NCBI GenBank assembly: GCA_945901405.1
Contig: CAMDLH010000001.1
Location: 1 to 64,000, forward strand
Reading direction: 5' to 3'
DNA: 64,000 nt
Origin: Bordetella parapertussis
GTDB lineage: Bacteria; Pseudomonadota; Gammaproteobacteria; Burkholderiales; SG8-41
Each line of letters starts with the position of its first letter. Positions within the stretch are counted from its first letter, which is position 1. The notes under the pieces were generated by a model. It was not told the DNA's origin. It did no database searches and saw nothing but the letters and a program-made list of their open reading frames with translations. This document shows positions 1-9,634 of the stretch, one piece after another. A program made the translations under genes and the position numbers.

Positions 1-163
1 GCCTCATGCTCATCCCAGGTTACCCACCGGGGTGCTCGCCTCCCGCCTGAAAGAGGCGGCGGGCCGCACCCCCGTGGATAACCTTTTGGCCGAGGTGACT
101 CCCCCAAAAACCCGAAAAACCACCCACAAATACCCGTCACGAAGCGAAAAAGACATCCCGAAC

Positions 164-787
164 ATGAATAACGACACTCGTATGCAAGCGTATCTCGACC
201 GCGCTGAAATTCTCGCCGTGGTGCAAAGCTGGGGCCTGTTGCGCGACGAACACCGCTGGGACGAATTGCGCGCCTTGTATGCGCCCGATGCGCTGCAAAC
301 CACAAGCTGGGCGATGGGCACGGCCGAGGAGTTCGTCAACCGCTGCATCGAGGGCGCGAAGAAGCCGGGCGCGCGGCGCAGCATGCATTCGATAGGCGCA
401 TCGGCGGTCGAAATAAACGGCGACCGCGCCATCGCCGAGACGCGCCGCCTGATACTCACGCGCGCCGTGTTGCATGGCGTGCTGGTCGATCTGACGAACT
501 ATGGCCGCTCGTATGACCGCTTCGTGCGGCATCAGGGCGCGTGGAAATTAAAGCAGCGCAACGGCATTTATGAGCGCGACCGCATCGACCCGGTGGATTC
601 GACGCAAAGCGTGAAGCTCGATGACGCCGAACTCGCGAAGTACCCCGAGGGTTACCGTTACCTCGCGTATTTGCAGGCGGGCGCGGGCGAGCGTATCAGC
701 CCGAATCTGCCCACCTCGAACAGCCCGGAACTCGTGCGCCTGTATGCGGAAGGCCGCGCGTGGCTCAAGGGTGGAGCCACGGAATGA
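164..787 (+). CDS. SnoaL/NTF2-like family protein
   Basis: ORF 32..787 with internal ATG at 164 (MNNDTRMQAYLDRAEILAVVQSWGLLRDEHRWDELRALYAPDA), typical SnoaL-like N-terminus; ATGA overlap with next gene. Confidence 0.75.
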   Translation: MNNDTRMQAYLDRAEILAVVQSWGLLRDEHRWDELRALYAPDALQTTSWAMGTAEEFVNRCIEGAKKPGARRSMHSIGASAVEINGDRAIAETRRLILTRAVLHGVLVDLTNYGRSYDRFVRHQGAWKLKQRNGIYERDRIDPVDSTQSVKLDDAELAKYPEGYRYLAYLQAGAGERISPNLPTSNSPELVRLYAEGRAWLKGGATE

Positions 788-1758
788 CTGTCACGCGGTG
801 CATTGCCTTGGCGGCCCTGTTGCTGCCACTGACGATATTCGCGCAACCCACGTGGAAGCCCGAGCGCGCGGTCGAGATCGTCGTCGGCACGGCGGCCGGC
901 AGCGCGCCCGACCGCACCGCGCGGTTGATACAGGAAATTTTGCGCGGCAAAAATTTGATGACGGTTCCCACTACCGTGATGAACCGCATCGGCGGCGGCG
1001 GCGCCATCGGCTGGGCGCATCTTAATCAGCATGCGGGCGACGGACACTACGTCATGGTCGCCGCCGGCAATCTGTCGGTCGCGCACCTCACCGGCGCCGC
1101 CACCATCAGCCATCGCGATCTGACGCCCATCGCGTTGTTGTTTCACGAGTACGTGGTGATGTCGGTGCGCGCCGATTCACCGGTGAAGGATGGCCGCGAT
1201 CTTCTGGCGCGGCTCAAGAAAGATCCTGCGTCGATGAGTCTTGCCGTTTCGTCCGTCGCGGGCAGTGCCACGCATATTGCCGCCGCGCTGGCGCTGAAGG
1301 CGGGCGGCGTCGATGTCAAAAAAATCAGAACTGTGGTGTTCGACTCCGCGCCCAAATCCTTGAGCGCTGTGATGGGCGGCCACGTGGATATCGCCGCGGG
1401 CAGCATGACGCAATCGCTGGCGCAGGCGCGCGCCGGCAGGACGCGCATCGTCGGCTACAGCGCGCCGCGCCGCCTCGGTGGCGCGCTGGCGGAGGTGCCG
1501 ACCTGGCGCGAGCAGGGCGCGGACATGCATTTTTCCAACTATCGCGGCATCGTCGGCCCCAGGGACATGAGCGCGGCGCAGATCGCCTATTGGGAAAACG
1601 CGTTCGCCGAAGTGGACAAGGACGAGCGCTGGCGCGCCGACATCGAGAAAAATCTTTTCGACCGCGAGTTTCTGCGCGCCGCGGCGGCGCGAAAATATCT
1701 GGATGAACTCGCCACGCCGATACGTGCCGTGCTGGATGATCTCGGCCTGCTGAAATAA
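784..1758 (+). CDS. Divergent Bug/TctC-family tripartite tricarboxylate transporter substrate-binding protein
   Basis: Signal peptide then WKPERAVEIVVGTAAGSAPDRTARLIQEIL; ATG overlaps the upstream stop. Confidence 0.8.
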   Translation: MTVTRCIALAALLLPLTIFAQPTWKPERAVEIVVGTAAGSAPDRTARLIQEILRGKNLMTVPTTVMNRIGGGGAIGWAHLNQHAGDGHYVMVAAGNLSVAHLTGAATISHRDLTPIALLFHEYVVMSVRADSPVKDGRDLLARLKKDPASMSLAVSSVAGSATHIAAALALKAGGVDVKKIRTVVFDSAPKSLSAVMGGHVDIAAGSMTQSLAQARAGRTRIVGYSAPRRLGGALAEVPTWREQGADMHFSNYRGIVGPRDMSAAQIAYWENAFAEVDKDERWRADIEKNLFDREFLRAAAARKYLDELATPIRAVLDDLGLLK

Positions 1759-1812
1759 TGTGCGCGGCGATCAGGTATGAAAGGTACGAAAAGTACGAAA
1801 GGAGAGGAAGGC

Positions 1813-3237
1813 ATGAAGAGCATGGATAGGCGCGCCATGCTCAAGGCCGCCGCGGCGCTCGCGATAACCGGCGCGGCGGGCGGCATGGGCTGCGCTCAAA
1901 CAGGCACGCGCGGTGGCGGCAATGCGTTGCCCGCGCGCGGCGAATTCGTGATTCGCGGCGCGATTATCCTGAGCATGGATGCGGCGGTGGGCGACTTCGC
2001 GCGTGGCGACGTGCATGTGCGCGACGGTGCCATAGTCGCAGTGGCGAAAGAAATCGCGGCGCCCGGCGCGACCGTGATCGACGCCGGCGGCATGATCTGC
2101 ATGCCCGGCTTCATCGACACGCACTGGCATCTGTGGACGAGTTTTTTGCGGCCGATGATGCGCGTGGATGATCCGAAGCGCGGCTATTTTCCGGTGAGCA
2201 ACGCGATGGGCCCCTACTACACGCCGCAAGACAGCTACGTCAGCGTGCGGCTGGGCCTTGCCGAGGCGCTGAGCGCGGGCGCGACCACCGTGCACAACTG
2301 GGCGCACAACATCGTCACGCCCGAGCACGCCGATGCCGAGTTGCGCGCGATGCGCGACGTGGGGCTGCGCGGGCGGCTGGCGTACGGCCCGGCGCAGGGC
2401 ATGCCCAACGACAAGACGATGGATCTTGAGGGCCTGGCAAAAATAAAAAAACAGTGGATGCCCAACGACGGTATGCTGACGCTGGGCATCTGTTCGCGCA
2501 ACGTTGGCGACTCGACCAATCTCATGCGCGGCAATATACCGGTGGCTATCGCACAAAAGGATTGGGGCGGCGCGCGCGCACTGGGGCTGCCGATCACCAT
2601 GCACACATCGGGGCCGAGTCCGGTCAAGCTGCTGGAGAGCGCGGGCTTGCTGGGGCCGGACGTGCAACTGGTGCATCCGCTGCTGACCACCGCTGAGGAG
2701 CGAAAAACTCTCGCCGCGCGCGGCGTGAGCTACAGCATGTCGCCGGTGGGCGAATCGGGGCGTCCGGCGAGCGCGGGTGTCATTCAACTGGCGGAGCTGC
2801 TGGAAGCCGGCGTGAAAGTCAGCATGTCGATCGATCACACGGGTACTTACAACGTGGATTTTTTCCAGTGCATGCGCATACTTTACAATCTGCACAAACA
2901 TCGCGTTGGTGATCGTGTGCGCGTCACGGCCGAGCGCCTGGTGCAACTCGCCACGCTCGACGGCGCGGTTGATCTCGGTATCGCGAACCGCACCGGTTCA
3001 ATCACGCCGGGCAAACGCGCCGACATGATCCTGGTGCGCACCGGTGACATCAACATGGCGCCGATGGGCGACCCGTACGAAATGCTGGTCATGCTTGCGC
3101 AGCCGCGCAACGTAGATACGGTCATGGTTGATGGCCGCATCCTGCAGCGAGCGGGGCGCTTTACCGCGCTGGATCATGCGGAGGTGCTGCGCGAGGCGAT
3201 AGAAGCAGGTGCGGCCTTGCGCGCACGCGCAAATTAG
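1813..3237 (+). CDS. Amidohydrolase family protein with Tat-like/lipoprotein-like signal
   Basis: MKSMDRRAMLKAAAALAITGAAGG...GMICMPGFIDTHWHLW...GSITPGKRADMILV; GGAGAGGAAG ribosome-binding site before ATG 1813. Confidence 0.85.
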   Translation: MKSMDRRAMLKAAAALAITGAAGGMGCAQTGTRGGGNALPARGEFVIRGAIILSMDAAVGDFARGDVHVRDGAIVAVAKEIAAPGATVIDAGGMICMPGFIDTHWHLWTSFLRPMMRVDDPKRGYFPVSNAMGPYYTPQDSYVSVRLGLAEALSAGATTVHNWAHNIVTPEHADAELRAMRDVGLRGRLAYGPAQGMPNDKTMDLEGLAKIKKQWMPNDGMLTLGICSRNVGDSTNLMRGNIPVAIAQKDWGGARALGLPITMHTSGPSPVKLLESAGLLGPDVQLVHPLLTTAEERKTLAARGVSYSMSPVGESGRPASAGVIQLAELLEAGVKVSMSIDHTGTYNVDFFQCMRILYNLHKHRVGDRVRVTAERLVQLATLDGAVDLGIANRTGSITPGKRADMILVRTGDINMAPMGDPYEMLVMLAQPRNVDTVMVDGRILQRAGRFTALDHAEVLREAIEAGAALRARAN

Positions 3238-3281
3238 CGCTTAAAAAATATAATATAATCAACAAGTTACAATAGAATAAA

Positions 3282-4256
3282 TTGAACATGCAAAACGTAC
3301 CTGTAGTGAAGTTCGTGGCGAAACCGTTGCAATCCATTGAAGAAGTCGACGCGGGCTTGAGCGGCGCCGGCTACATCGCCAGCCGCCAGATTTCCACTGC
3401 GATTTATCTCGCGCATCATTTGCAAAAGCCGATTCTTGTCGAAGGCCCTGCCGGCGTAGGTAAAACGGAGCTGGCGAAGTCGGTCGCGGCGTGGATGAAG
3501 CTGCCGCTGATACGCATGCAGTGCTACGAGGGCCTCGACGAATCGAAGGCGCTCTACGAATGGAAATACGGCAAGCAGCTTTTGTATACACAGATACTCA
3601 AGGACAAGGTCGGCTCGGTGATCGGCGAGACCGACAACCTTGCCGCCGCGCTCGACAAGCTGCATTCATTCGGCGACATTTTTTTCTCGCGTAATTTTCT
3701 CGAGCCGCGCCCGCTGCTGCGAGCACTTGAGCAGCCCGGCGGTTGCGTGCTGTTGATCGACGAGATCGACAAATCGGATCAGGAGTTCGAGGCGTTTCTG
3801 CTTGAAATTCTGTCCGACTATCAAGTCACCGTGCCGGAGATCGGCAGCGTCACGGCGCTGGTGCCGCCCATCGTGCTGCTGACCTCGAACTCCACGCGTG
3901 ATCTGGGGGATGCGTTAAAACGCCGCTGTCTGCATCTGCACATTGGTTTCCCGGACGAAAAACTCGAAGCGCGCATCATCGCCTCGCGCGTGCCGGGCAT
4001 CGATGCGCGGCTGCTCAAACAACTGGTGAGCTTCGTGCAGCAATTGCGCGCGCTTGATCTGAAAAAATTGCCCTCGGTCAGCGAGACCATTGACTGGGCC
4101 AAGGTGATGGTGCTGATGCACACCTCGGTGCTGGAGGTCGCGGTGGTGCGCGACACGCTCAACGTGCTGCTCAAATTCGAGGCCGACATCGAGGCTGCTG
4201 AAAAACAACTGGCTGGCTTGACGCACAAGGCGCAGCGCGAGGCCGGAATCACGTGA
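3282..4256 (+). CDS. MoxR-family AAA ATPase
   Basis: PILVEGPAGVGKTELAKS Walker A, LLIDEIDKSDQEFEAFLLE Walker B; followed by a VWA gene. Confidence 0.9.
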   Translation: MNMQNVPVVKFVAKPLQSIEEVDAGLSGAGYIASRQISTAIYLAHHLQKPILVEGPAGVGKTELAKSVAAWMKLPLIRMQCYEGLDESKALYEWKYGKQLLYTQILKDKVGSVIGETDNLAAALDKLHSFGDIFFSRNFLEPRPLLRALEQPGGCVLLIDEIDKSDQEFEAFLLEILSDYQVTVPEIGSVTALVPPIVLLTSNSTRDLGDALKRRCLHLHIGFPDEKLEARIIASRVPGIDARLLKQLVSFVQQLRALDLKKLPSVSETIDWAKVMVLMHTSVLEVAVVRDTLNVLLKFEADIEAAEKQLAGLTHKAQREAGIT

Positions 4257-5608
4257 TGGTGGAATCACCCGCCGCGAGCGAGCCGCTGCGCCGCTTTTTG
4301 CAGGTCGCGCGCGGCGCGGGCTTGCGCGTGTCGGCGGCCGAGGGCATCGACGCCGCGCGCGCGCTGGATGTTGTCGGCTATGGCGACCGCGCCGTGCTCA
4401 GAAACACGCTGGGCCTGGTGCTCGCCAAGACGCCGGACGAGAAGGCCTTGTATCACGAGGCGTTCGATCTTTACTTCAAGCACGAGGCCTTGTCCGGCGG
4501 CGACGCTGATGACGCAGGGGACGGTGCCTCGCCAGCGGAGGGAGAAGCCACCTCGCTCGGCCAGTTGCTGATGGATGACGACCGCGCCGGTCTTGCGGCG
4601 GCGATGGAAGCGGCGGGGCGCGATTCGGGCATCCAGAACATCCGCTATTTCACGCAGAAAAATCTCTACACGCGCCGCATCATGGTACGCATGGGCCTGC
4701 GCGAGGTCGAGACCGAAATCGAAACGCTGCGCGAGAGCGAAACGCAGCCTGCCATGGAACGTGCGGCGCAGCTCGAAGGCCGTCTCGCGCGGCTGCGCGA
4801 CGCGGTGCGCGATTTTGTCGAGCGCAACATGCTGCTGTATGCGCGCGGCGACGCCGAGCAGTTTCGCGAGGAGATGCTCAAATCCGCGCGCCTGTCGAAT
4901 CTCGACCGCCGCGACATGGAGCGCATGCGTGTGCTGGTGCGGCAGATGGCGAAAAAACTCGCCGCGCGTTACGCCAAGACGCGCCGCCGCCGTCTGCGCG
5001 GCCAACTCGACGTGCGCCGCACGCTGCGCAGGAACATGGGCTGGGGCGGCATACCGTTCGTTACCGTGTGGAAGCAAAAGCGCATCGAGAAACCGCGCGT
5101 GATGGTGCTGTGCGATGTGTCCGGCTCGGTGGCCGCGATGTCGCAGTTCTTGTTGATGTTCTTGTATGCGCTGAACGAGGCGCTGTCGGACATACGCTCG
5201 TTTGCGTACTCAGGATCGCTGATCGAGGTGAGCGATATCCTCGAAAAAGAACCCATCGAGCAGGCGATCCAAAAGATCATGGAAGCCATCGGCTTCGGCT
5301 CGTCGAACTACGGCAACGCCTTCGCTGATTTCGAGGAAGGCTGGATGCAACACGTCACCAACAAGACCACGGTGATTATTCTTGGAGACGCGCGCGGCAA
5401 CAACAATGATCCGCGCACCGACATACTCGCACGCCTGTCGCAGCGCTCGAAACGCATCATCTGGTTGAACCCCGAATACCGCACCATGTGGGGCACCGGC
5501 GACTCCGACATGGATCGCTACACGCCGTATTGCAACCTTGTGACGATGTGCAGCACGATCAGGCAACTTGAGCGCGCGATCAGCGATATTTTGAATGATG
5601 CATGTTGA
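4253..5608 (+). CDS. VWA domain-containing protein (CoxE-like)
   Basis: VMVLCDVSGSVAAMSQF MIDAS motif; 4-bp overlap with MoxR ATPase. Confidence 0.88.
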   Translation: MMVESPAASEPLRRFLQVARGAGLRVSAAEGIDAARALDVVGYGDRAVLRNTLGLVLAKTPDEKALYHEAFDLYFKHEALSGGDADDAGDGASPAEGEATSLGQLLMDDDRAGLAAAMEAAGRDSGIQNIRYFTQKNLYTRRIMVRMGLREVETEIETLRESETQPAMERAAQLEGRLARLRDAVRDFVERNMLLYARGDAEQFREEMLKSARLSNLDRRDMERMRVLVRQMAKKLAARYAKTRRRRLRGQLDVRRTLRRNMGWGGIPFVTVWKQKRIEKPRVMVLCDVSGSVAAMSQFLLMFLYALNEALSDIRSFAYSGSLIEVSDILEKEPIEQAIQKIMEAIGFGSSNYGNAFADFEEGWMQHVTNKTTVIILGDARGNNNDPRTDILARLSQRSKRIIWLNPEYRTMWGTGDSDMDRYTPYCNLVTMCSTIRQLERAISDILNDAC

Positions 5609-5707
5609 TATCCCGCAATGCGAGGTTGATCGGATGGGTGAGACCCATCGCTGGTTTGCGGGGCAGGTTGTGATGGGTTGCGCTGCGCTCCACCCATTCT
5701 ACGGAAA

Positions 5708-6964
5708 ATGAAAGCCCAAGCATCCACCAGCAGCATCGAGTCCCCTTACGCGTGGGCGCGCCTGTGCGTCTCGCTGCTGTTGATGACCATCGGCGGCTCT
5801 GGCGTTTACACCGTGAGCGTGGTGCTGCCGCGCATTCAATCCGAGTTCGGCATTGCGCGCGGCGATGCTTCGCTGCCGTACACCGCGGCGATGATCGGCT
5901 TCGGGCTGGGCGGTGTTTTCATGGGGCGGCTTGCGGATCGCTTCGGCGTGATGGTGCCGGTGTTGATCGGCGCCGCCGGCTTGGGCGGTGGCTTCATCGC
6001 GGCGGGCGCATCGGGCAGTCTGTGGCAGTTCAGCATCGCGCAAGGCTTGCTGATGGGGTTTCTCGGCAGCGCGGCCACGTTTGCGCCGCTGGCTGCCGAC
6101 ACCTCGAAATGGTTCAGCCGCAATCGCGGCATCGCCATCGCCATCTGCATGAGCGGCAACTACCTTGCGGGCGCGGTGTGGTCGCAGGTGTTGCGTTACT
6201 ACTTCGACGCCGTGGGTTGGCGCGAAACCTATTTCGGCATGGGTGTATTTTGCATCGTTGCCATGGTGCCGCTGGCGTTTGTGTTGCGCCGGCCGACGCC
6301 GGTGCAGCCCGTGGCCGCGGCGGCGCCCGGTGTTCACGCCAGCCACGTCGATCACACGCGTCCGCTGGGGCTCTCGCCTTCGACGCTGATGACGCTGCTG
6401 TGCGTGGCCGGGGTGTCGTGTTGCCTCGCGATGTCGATGCCTCAGGTGCATATCGTCGCCTATTGCGGCGATCTGGGTTTCGGCGCGGCGCGAGGCGCGG
6501 AGATGTTGTCGCTGATGCTGGCGATGGGTATCGTCAGCCGCCTGGTGTCTGGGTGGATATCCGATCACATCGGCGGACTGAAAACGCTGCTGCTGGGCTC
6601 TGTGCTGCAAGGGGTGGCGCTGCTGATGTTTCTGTGGGCGGACGGGCTGCCTTCGCTTTATCTTGTCGCCGGCATGTTCGGCTTGTTCCAGGGCGGCATT
6701 GTGCCGAGCTACGCGCTGATCATTCGCGAACATTTTTCACCAGCCGAAGTCGGTACGCGCGTGGGCACGGTGTTGATGTGCACGCTGCTCGGCATGGCGC
6801 TGGGTGGCTGGATGTGCGGCGCGATTTTCGACATGACCGGTTCGTACCGCGCGGCGTTCTTGAACGGCACGGCGTGGAACCTGCTCAACGTCGGCATCGT
6901 TTTGTTTTTGTTGTGGCGCGCGCGCGGCGGCGGCAGGCCAGCCATCGTGCCGCGCCCGGCGTAG
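5708..6964 (+). CDS. MFS transporter
   Basis: Multiple hydrophobic helices; GVFMGRLADRFG loop motif; MFS architecture. Confidence 0.88.
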   Translation: MKAQASTSSIESPYAWARLCVSLLLMTIGGSGVYTVSVVLPRIQSEFGIARGDASLPYTAAMIGFGLGGVFMGRLADRFGVMVPVLIGAAGLGGGFIAAGASGSLWQFSIAQGLLMGFLGSAATFAPLAADTSKWFSRNRGIAIAICMSGNYLAGAVWSQVLRYYFDAVGWRETYFGMGVFCIVAMVPLAFVLRRPTPVQPVAAAAPGVHASHVDHTRPLGLSPSTLMTLLCVAGVSCCLAMSMPQVHIVAYCGDLGFGAARGAEMLSLMLAMGIVSRLVSGWISDHIGGLKTLLLGSVLQGVALLMFLWADGLPSLYLVAGMFGLFQGGIVPSYALIIREHFSPAEVGTRVGTVLMCTLLGMALGGWMCGAIFDMTGSYRAAFLNGTAWNLLNVGIVLFLLWRARGGGRPAIVPRPA

Positions 6965-6971
6965 TAAACGC

Positions 6972-7961
6972 TCAGCCTTTTATACCGACTGTCTTCACCA
7001 GCTTGCCGAATTTCGCGAGATCGGCTTTTACGATGTCGGTTAGCTGCTCCGGCGTGCCGCCGGTGACTATCGAGCCGCCTTCCGCCAGCCGCTGCTGAAT
7101 ATCGGGCATCTGCAATACCGCCATCACATCCCTGTTAAGCCGCTCCACCGCCGCGCGCGGCGTGCGCGCCGGCCCGCCCATGGCGCACCAGGTGTTGCCC
7201 TCGTAACCGCGCACGCCGGCTTCGTCCATGGTCGGCAGATGCGGCATCATCGCGACGCGGCGCGTGTCGGTGGTGGCGAGCGCGCGCACTTTGCCGGACT
7301 TCACATGCGGCGCGATGGCGATCGTGGTGTTGACCATCCAGTGCACGTGCCCGCCCATCAAATCCGTCAGCGCGGCGGATGCGCCCTTATACGGCACATG
7401 CAAAAATTTCACGTCGGTCATGGAGGCAAACAACTCTGAGGCGATATGAAACCAGCCGCCCACGCCCGCCGAGCCATAGCTGATCTGCCCCGGCCGCTCG
7501 CGCGCCATCGCCACCAGCTCCTTCACCGTTTTCACCGGCAGCGATGGGTGCACGGCCAACACGCCCGGTGTCACCGCGACGTGAATGATCGGCGTGAAAT
7601 CCTTCAGCACGTCGTACGGCAATTTGTAGAGATGCGGGTGCACGGTCCAGGTGCCGACGGTGGTATAAAAAACCGTGTGCCCATCCGCCGGTGCGCGCGC
7701 CACCACTTCCATGCCGATGATACCGTTCGCGCCCGCGCGATTTTCGACGACGACGGGTTGGCCGAAACGTTGTGCGAGCTTGTCCATCATCAGCCGCATT
7801 TGTATGTCGGGCGTGCCGCCGGGGAGGAAGGGCACCACGATGCGTATGGGTTTTGACGGAAAAGTGGCGTCGCCGGCGGGCGTTTGCGCGTGCGCGCCGA
7901 ATGGCATGCCCGTGGTGCCGATGACCCCGATGACGATCAGCGAAAACAGAAATCGTTTCAT
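6972..7961 (-). CDS. Bug/TctC-family substrate-binding protein
   Basis: FPSKPIRIVVPFLPGGTPDIQMRLM...VVENRAGANGIIG...LHVPYKGASAALTDLMGG. Confidence 0.92.
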   Translation of the reverse strand: MKRFLFSLIVIGVIGTTGMPFGAHAQTPAGDATFPSKPIRIVVPFLPGGTPDIQMRLMMDKLAQRFGQPVVVENRAGANGIIGMEVVARAPADGHTVFYTTVGTWTVHPHLYKLPYDVLKDFTPIIHVAVTPGVLAVHPSLPVKTVKELVAMARERPGQISYGSAGVGGWFHIASELFASMTDVKFLHVPYKGASAALTDLMGGHVHWMVNTTIAIAPHVKSGKVRALATTDTRRVAMMPHLPTMDEAGVRGYEGNTWCAMGGPARTPRAAVERLNRDVMAVLQMPDIQQRLAEGGSIVTGGTPEQLTDIVKADLAKFGKLVKTVGIKG

Positions 7962-8096
7962 GAAATTTCCCCTCGACAGGAGTTATGAGTATCCACGCGG
8001 TGCACCGGGACAGTCAACCGGGAATGACGGCCGCTCGTCGGCGATTCCGTGATAAGCTGATTTCATGAGTTTCAATGCAATGAAGCGGGGCCTCTA

Positions 8097-8624
8097 ATGC
8101 CGGATGGTTTCAAAGCGATTACCTGCCCGAAATGCAGAACGACTCGCAAGCCTTCGGATACGGCGCCCGAGTGGCAATGTCCGAATTGCGGCGTCGCCTA
8201 TGCCAAGGCAAGCGAGGTGTCCGCGGGCGAGGCCAGGGTGGTTTATCAAACGAGTGCCGCGCCCGAACGGCGCGGCATGCTCAGGTCTATCGGGATCGTG
8301 CTTGCCGTCTGCGCGGCGGGCGCGTGGGCCTGGAGCAAGCGTGGTGCCGCGCCCGCGGGCGATGTATCAGCAGGCAAATCCGCCGGCCAACGCGAGGTGG
8401 TGCTCTTCGCGACCTCGTGGTGCGGTTACTGCGCCGCCACGCGCGAATTCTTTGCCGCCAATCGCATCAACTATGTTGAATACGATGTCGAGCGAGACGC
8501 CGAAGGCGCGCGCAAGTACGAACAACTGGGCTTCAAGGGTAAGGGCGTGCCGGTGATCTTGATCGACGGCGACATCATTCACGGCTTCAACGAACAAGCA
8601 TTGCGCCAGGCGTTGCCAAGATAA
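8097..8624 (+). CDS. Zinc-ribbon plus transmembrane plus glutaredoxin-family protein
   Basis: CPKCRTTRKPSDTAPEWQCPNCGVAYAKA ribbon, hydrophobic helix, then VVLFATSWCGYCAATREFFAANRINYVEYDVERD glutaredoxin fold. Confidence 0.8.
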   Translation: MPDGFKAITCPKCRTTRKPSDTAPEWQCPNCGVAYAKASEVSAGEARVVYQTSAAPERRGMLRSIGIVLAVCAAGAWAWSKRGAAPAGDVSAGKSAGQREVVLFATSWCGYCAATREFFAANRINYVEYDVERDAEGARKYEQLGFKGKGVPVILIDGDIIHGFNEQALRQALPR

Positions 8625-8625
8625 G

Positions 8626-8650
8626 CACTTTTTTGATTATATAAAAAGTG
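8626..8650. terminator. AT-rich inverted repeat between convergent genes
   Basis: CACTTTTTTGATTATATAAAAAGTG, immediately after stop 8624 and before convergent gene end 8688. Confidence 0.45.
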
Positions 8651-8674
8651 TTTAAAAACAAATAGTTACGTAAT
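8651..8674 (-). repeat. AT-rich intergenic motif copy
   Basis: TTTAAAAACAAATAGTTACGTAAT, between convergent genes. Confidence 0.7.
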
Positions 8675-8687
8675 ATTTGCTGGCTGC

Positions 8688-9629
8688 TTAACGCTGTACC
8701 CGATTCATCATGCCGCCCGGCCGGCCCTCCAGAAAACAGCGCACATTGGTTTCGATGATCGGCCAGGTCATCGCCAGATTGTCATCGCTGCTGCCGGAGC
8801 AATGCGCGGTGATGAGCACGTTGTCCATGTCCCAGAACGGGCTGTCTTTCGGCAGCGGCTCGGTGCGGAACACATCGAGTCCCGCGCCGGCGATGCGTTT
8901 GTTTTTCAGTGCGTCTAGCAAGGCATTTTCGTCGCACAGGCCGCCACGCGCGAGATTGAGCAGATAGGCGCTGGGTTTCATCGCCGACAATATTTTGGCG
9001 TTGATCAGGCTATCCATCTCGCGTGAGTACGGCGTGAGCACCACCAGAAAATCCGCGCGTGCGGCGGCTTGTTCGAGCTGCGCGTAAGCGTAAACCTGGT
9101 CGAACCCTTCGACATCGCGCGGCGTTGCGCTGACACCCAGCACCGTCATGCCAAAGGCCTTGCAGCGCGGAGCAAGCGCTTTGGCGATGAGGCCGAGGCC
9201 GGTGATGACCACGGTTTTGCCGTGCAGCCGCACTTGCGTCCAGCGCTTCCAGATATGCCTTTTTTGATTGTCGTGCATGCGCGGATAGTCGCGCGCGAGA
9301 TTGAGCATGTAGAGAAACGCCATCTCCGCCATCTGCGGGCCGTGGATGCCGCGCGTGGTGGTGAGCACCACATCGGGCCGCAGCGTGCGCGAACCTGCGA
9401 TGGCGTCAAAGCCCGTGGTCATCGCGTGTATCCACTTGAGCCTGGTTGCCTGGGCGAGCCGCTCGTCGTTAAAGCCGTGGCCCGCCGCCATGATGATGTC
9501 GGCCTCGTGAAAGCGCGGCACGGATTCAGGCAGATCGGGCGCGGTGATGACTTCGATGCCGGGAAAGGATTGTTTCAGTTTGGGCGCGAAATATTCCGCG
9601 TCGCGATGGGCGAACAGTATCGTGGTCAT
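8688..9629 (-). CDS. D-2-hydroxyacid dehydrogenase
   Basis: GKTVVITGLGLIAKALAPRCKAFG and NLARGGLCDENALLDALKNKRIAGAGLDVF. Confidence 0.88.
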   Translation of the reverse strand: MTTILFAHRDAEYFAPKLKQSFPGIEVITAPDLPESVPRFHEADIIMAAGHGFNDERLAQATRLKWIHAMTTGFDAIAGSRTLRPDVVLTTTRGIHGPQMAEMAFLYMLNLARDYPRMHDNQKRHIWKRWTQVRLHGKTVVITGLGLIAKALAPRCKAFGMTVLGVSATPRDVEGFDQVYAYAQLEQAAARADFLVVLTPYSREMDSLINAKILSAMKPSAYLLNLARGGLCDENALLDALKNKRIAGAGLDVFRTEPLPKDSPFWDMDNVLITAHCSGSSDDNLAMTWPIIETNVRCFLEGRPGGMMNRVQR

Positions 9630-9634
9630 GATTT

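Noticed and set aside
1777-1812. ATGAAAGGTACGAAAAGTACGAAAGG direct repeat as N-terminal extension of the amidohydrolase
   Set aside because: The downstream ATG 1813 has a good ribosome-binding site and begins the signal peptide; upstream part is likely non-coding repeat.
1771-2946. 391-aa antisense ORF over the amidohydrolase
   Set aside because: His/Arg/Ala-rich shadow frame of a high-GC gene; no recognisable domain, and the + strand ORF is a clear amidohydrolase.
3247-3275. AATATAATATAATCAACAAGTTACAATAG upstream of MoxR gene as a tenth motif copy
   Set aside because: Shares only part of the core (CAAGTTAC); too weak to count, though it is AT-rich and in the right position and also fits the IHF consensus WATCAANNNNTTR.
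5609-5705. GATGGGTTGCGCTGCGCTCCACCCATTCTACG intergenic repeat
   Set aside because: Matches a very common proteobacterial intergenic repeat type I have seen widely; not treated as novel.
5752-7098. 448-aa + frame ORF overlapping MFS gene
   Set aside because: Arg/Gly-rich alternate-frame translation of the MFS gene; composition artefact.
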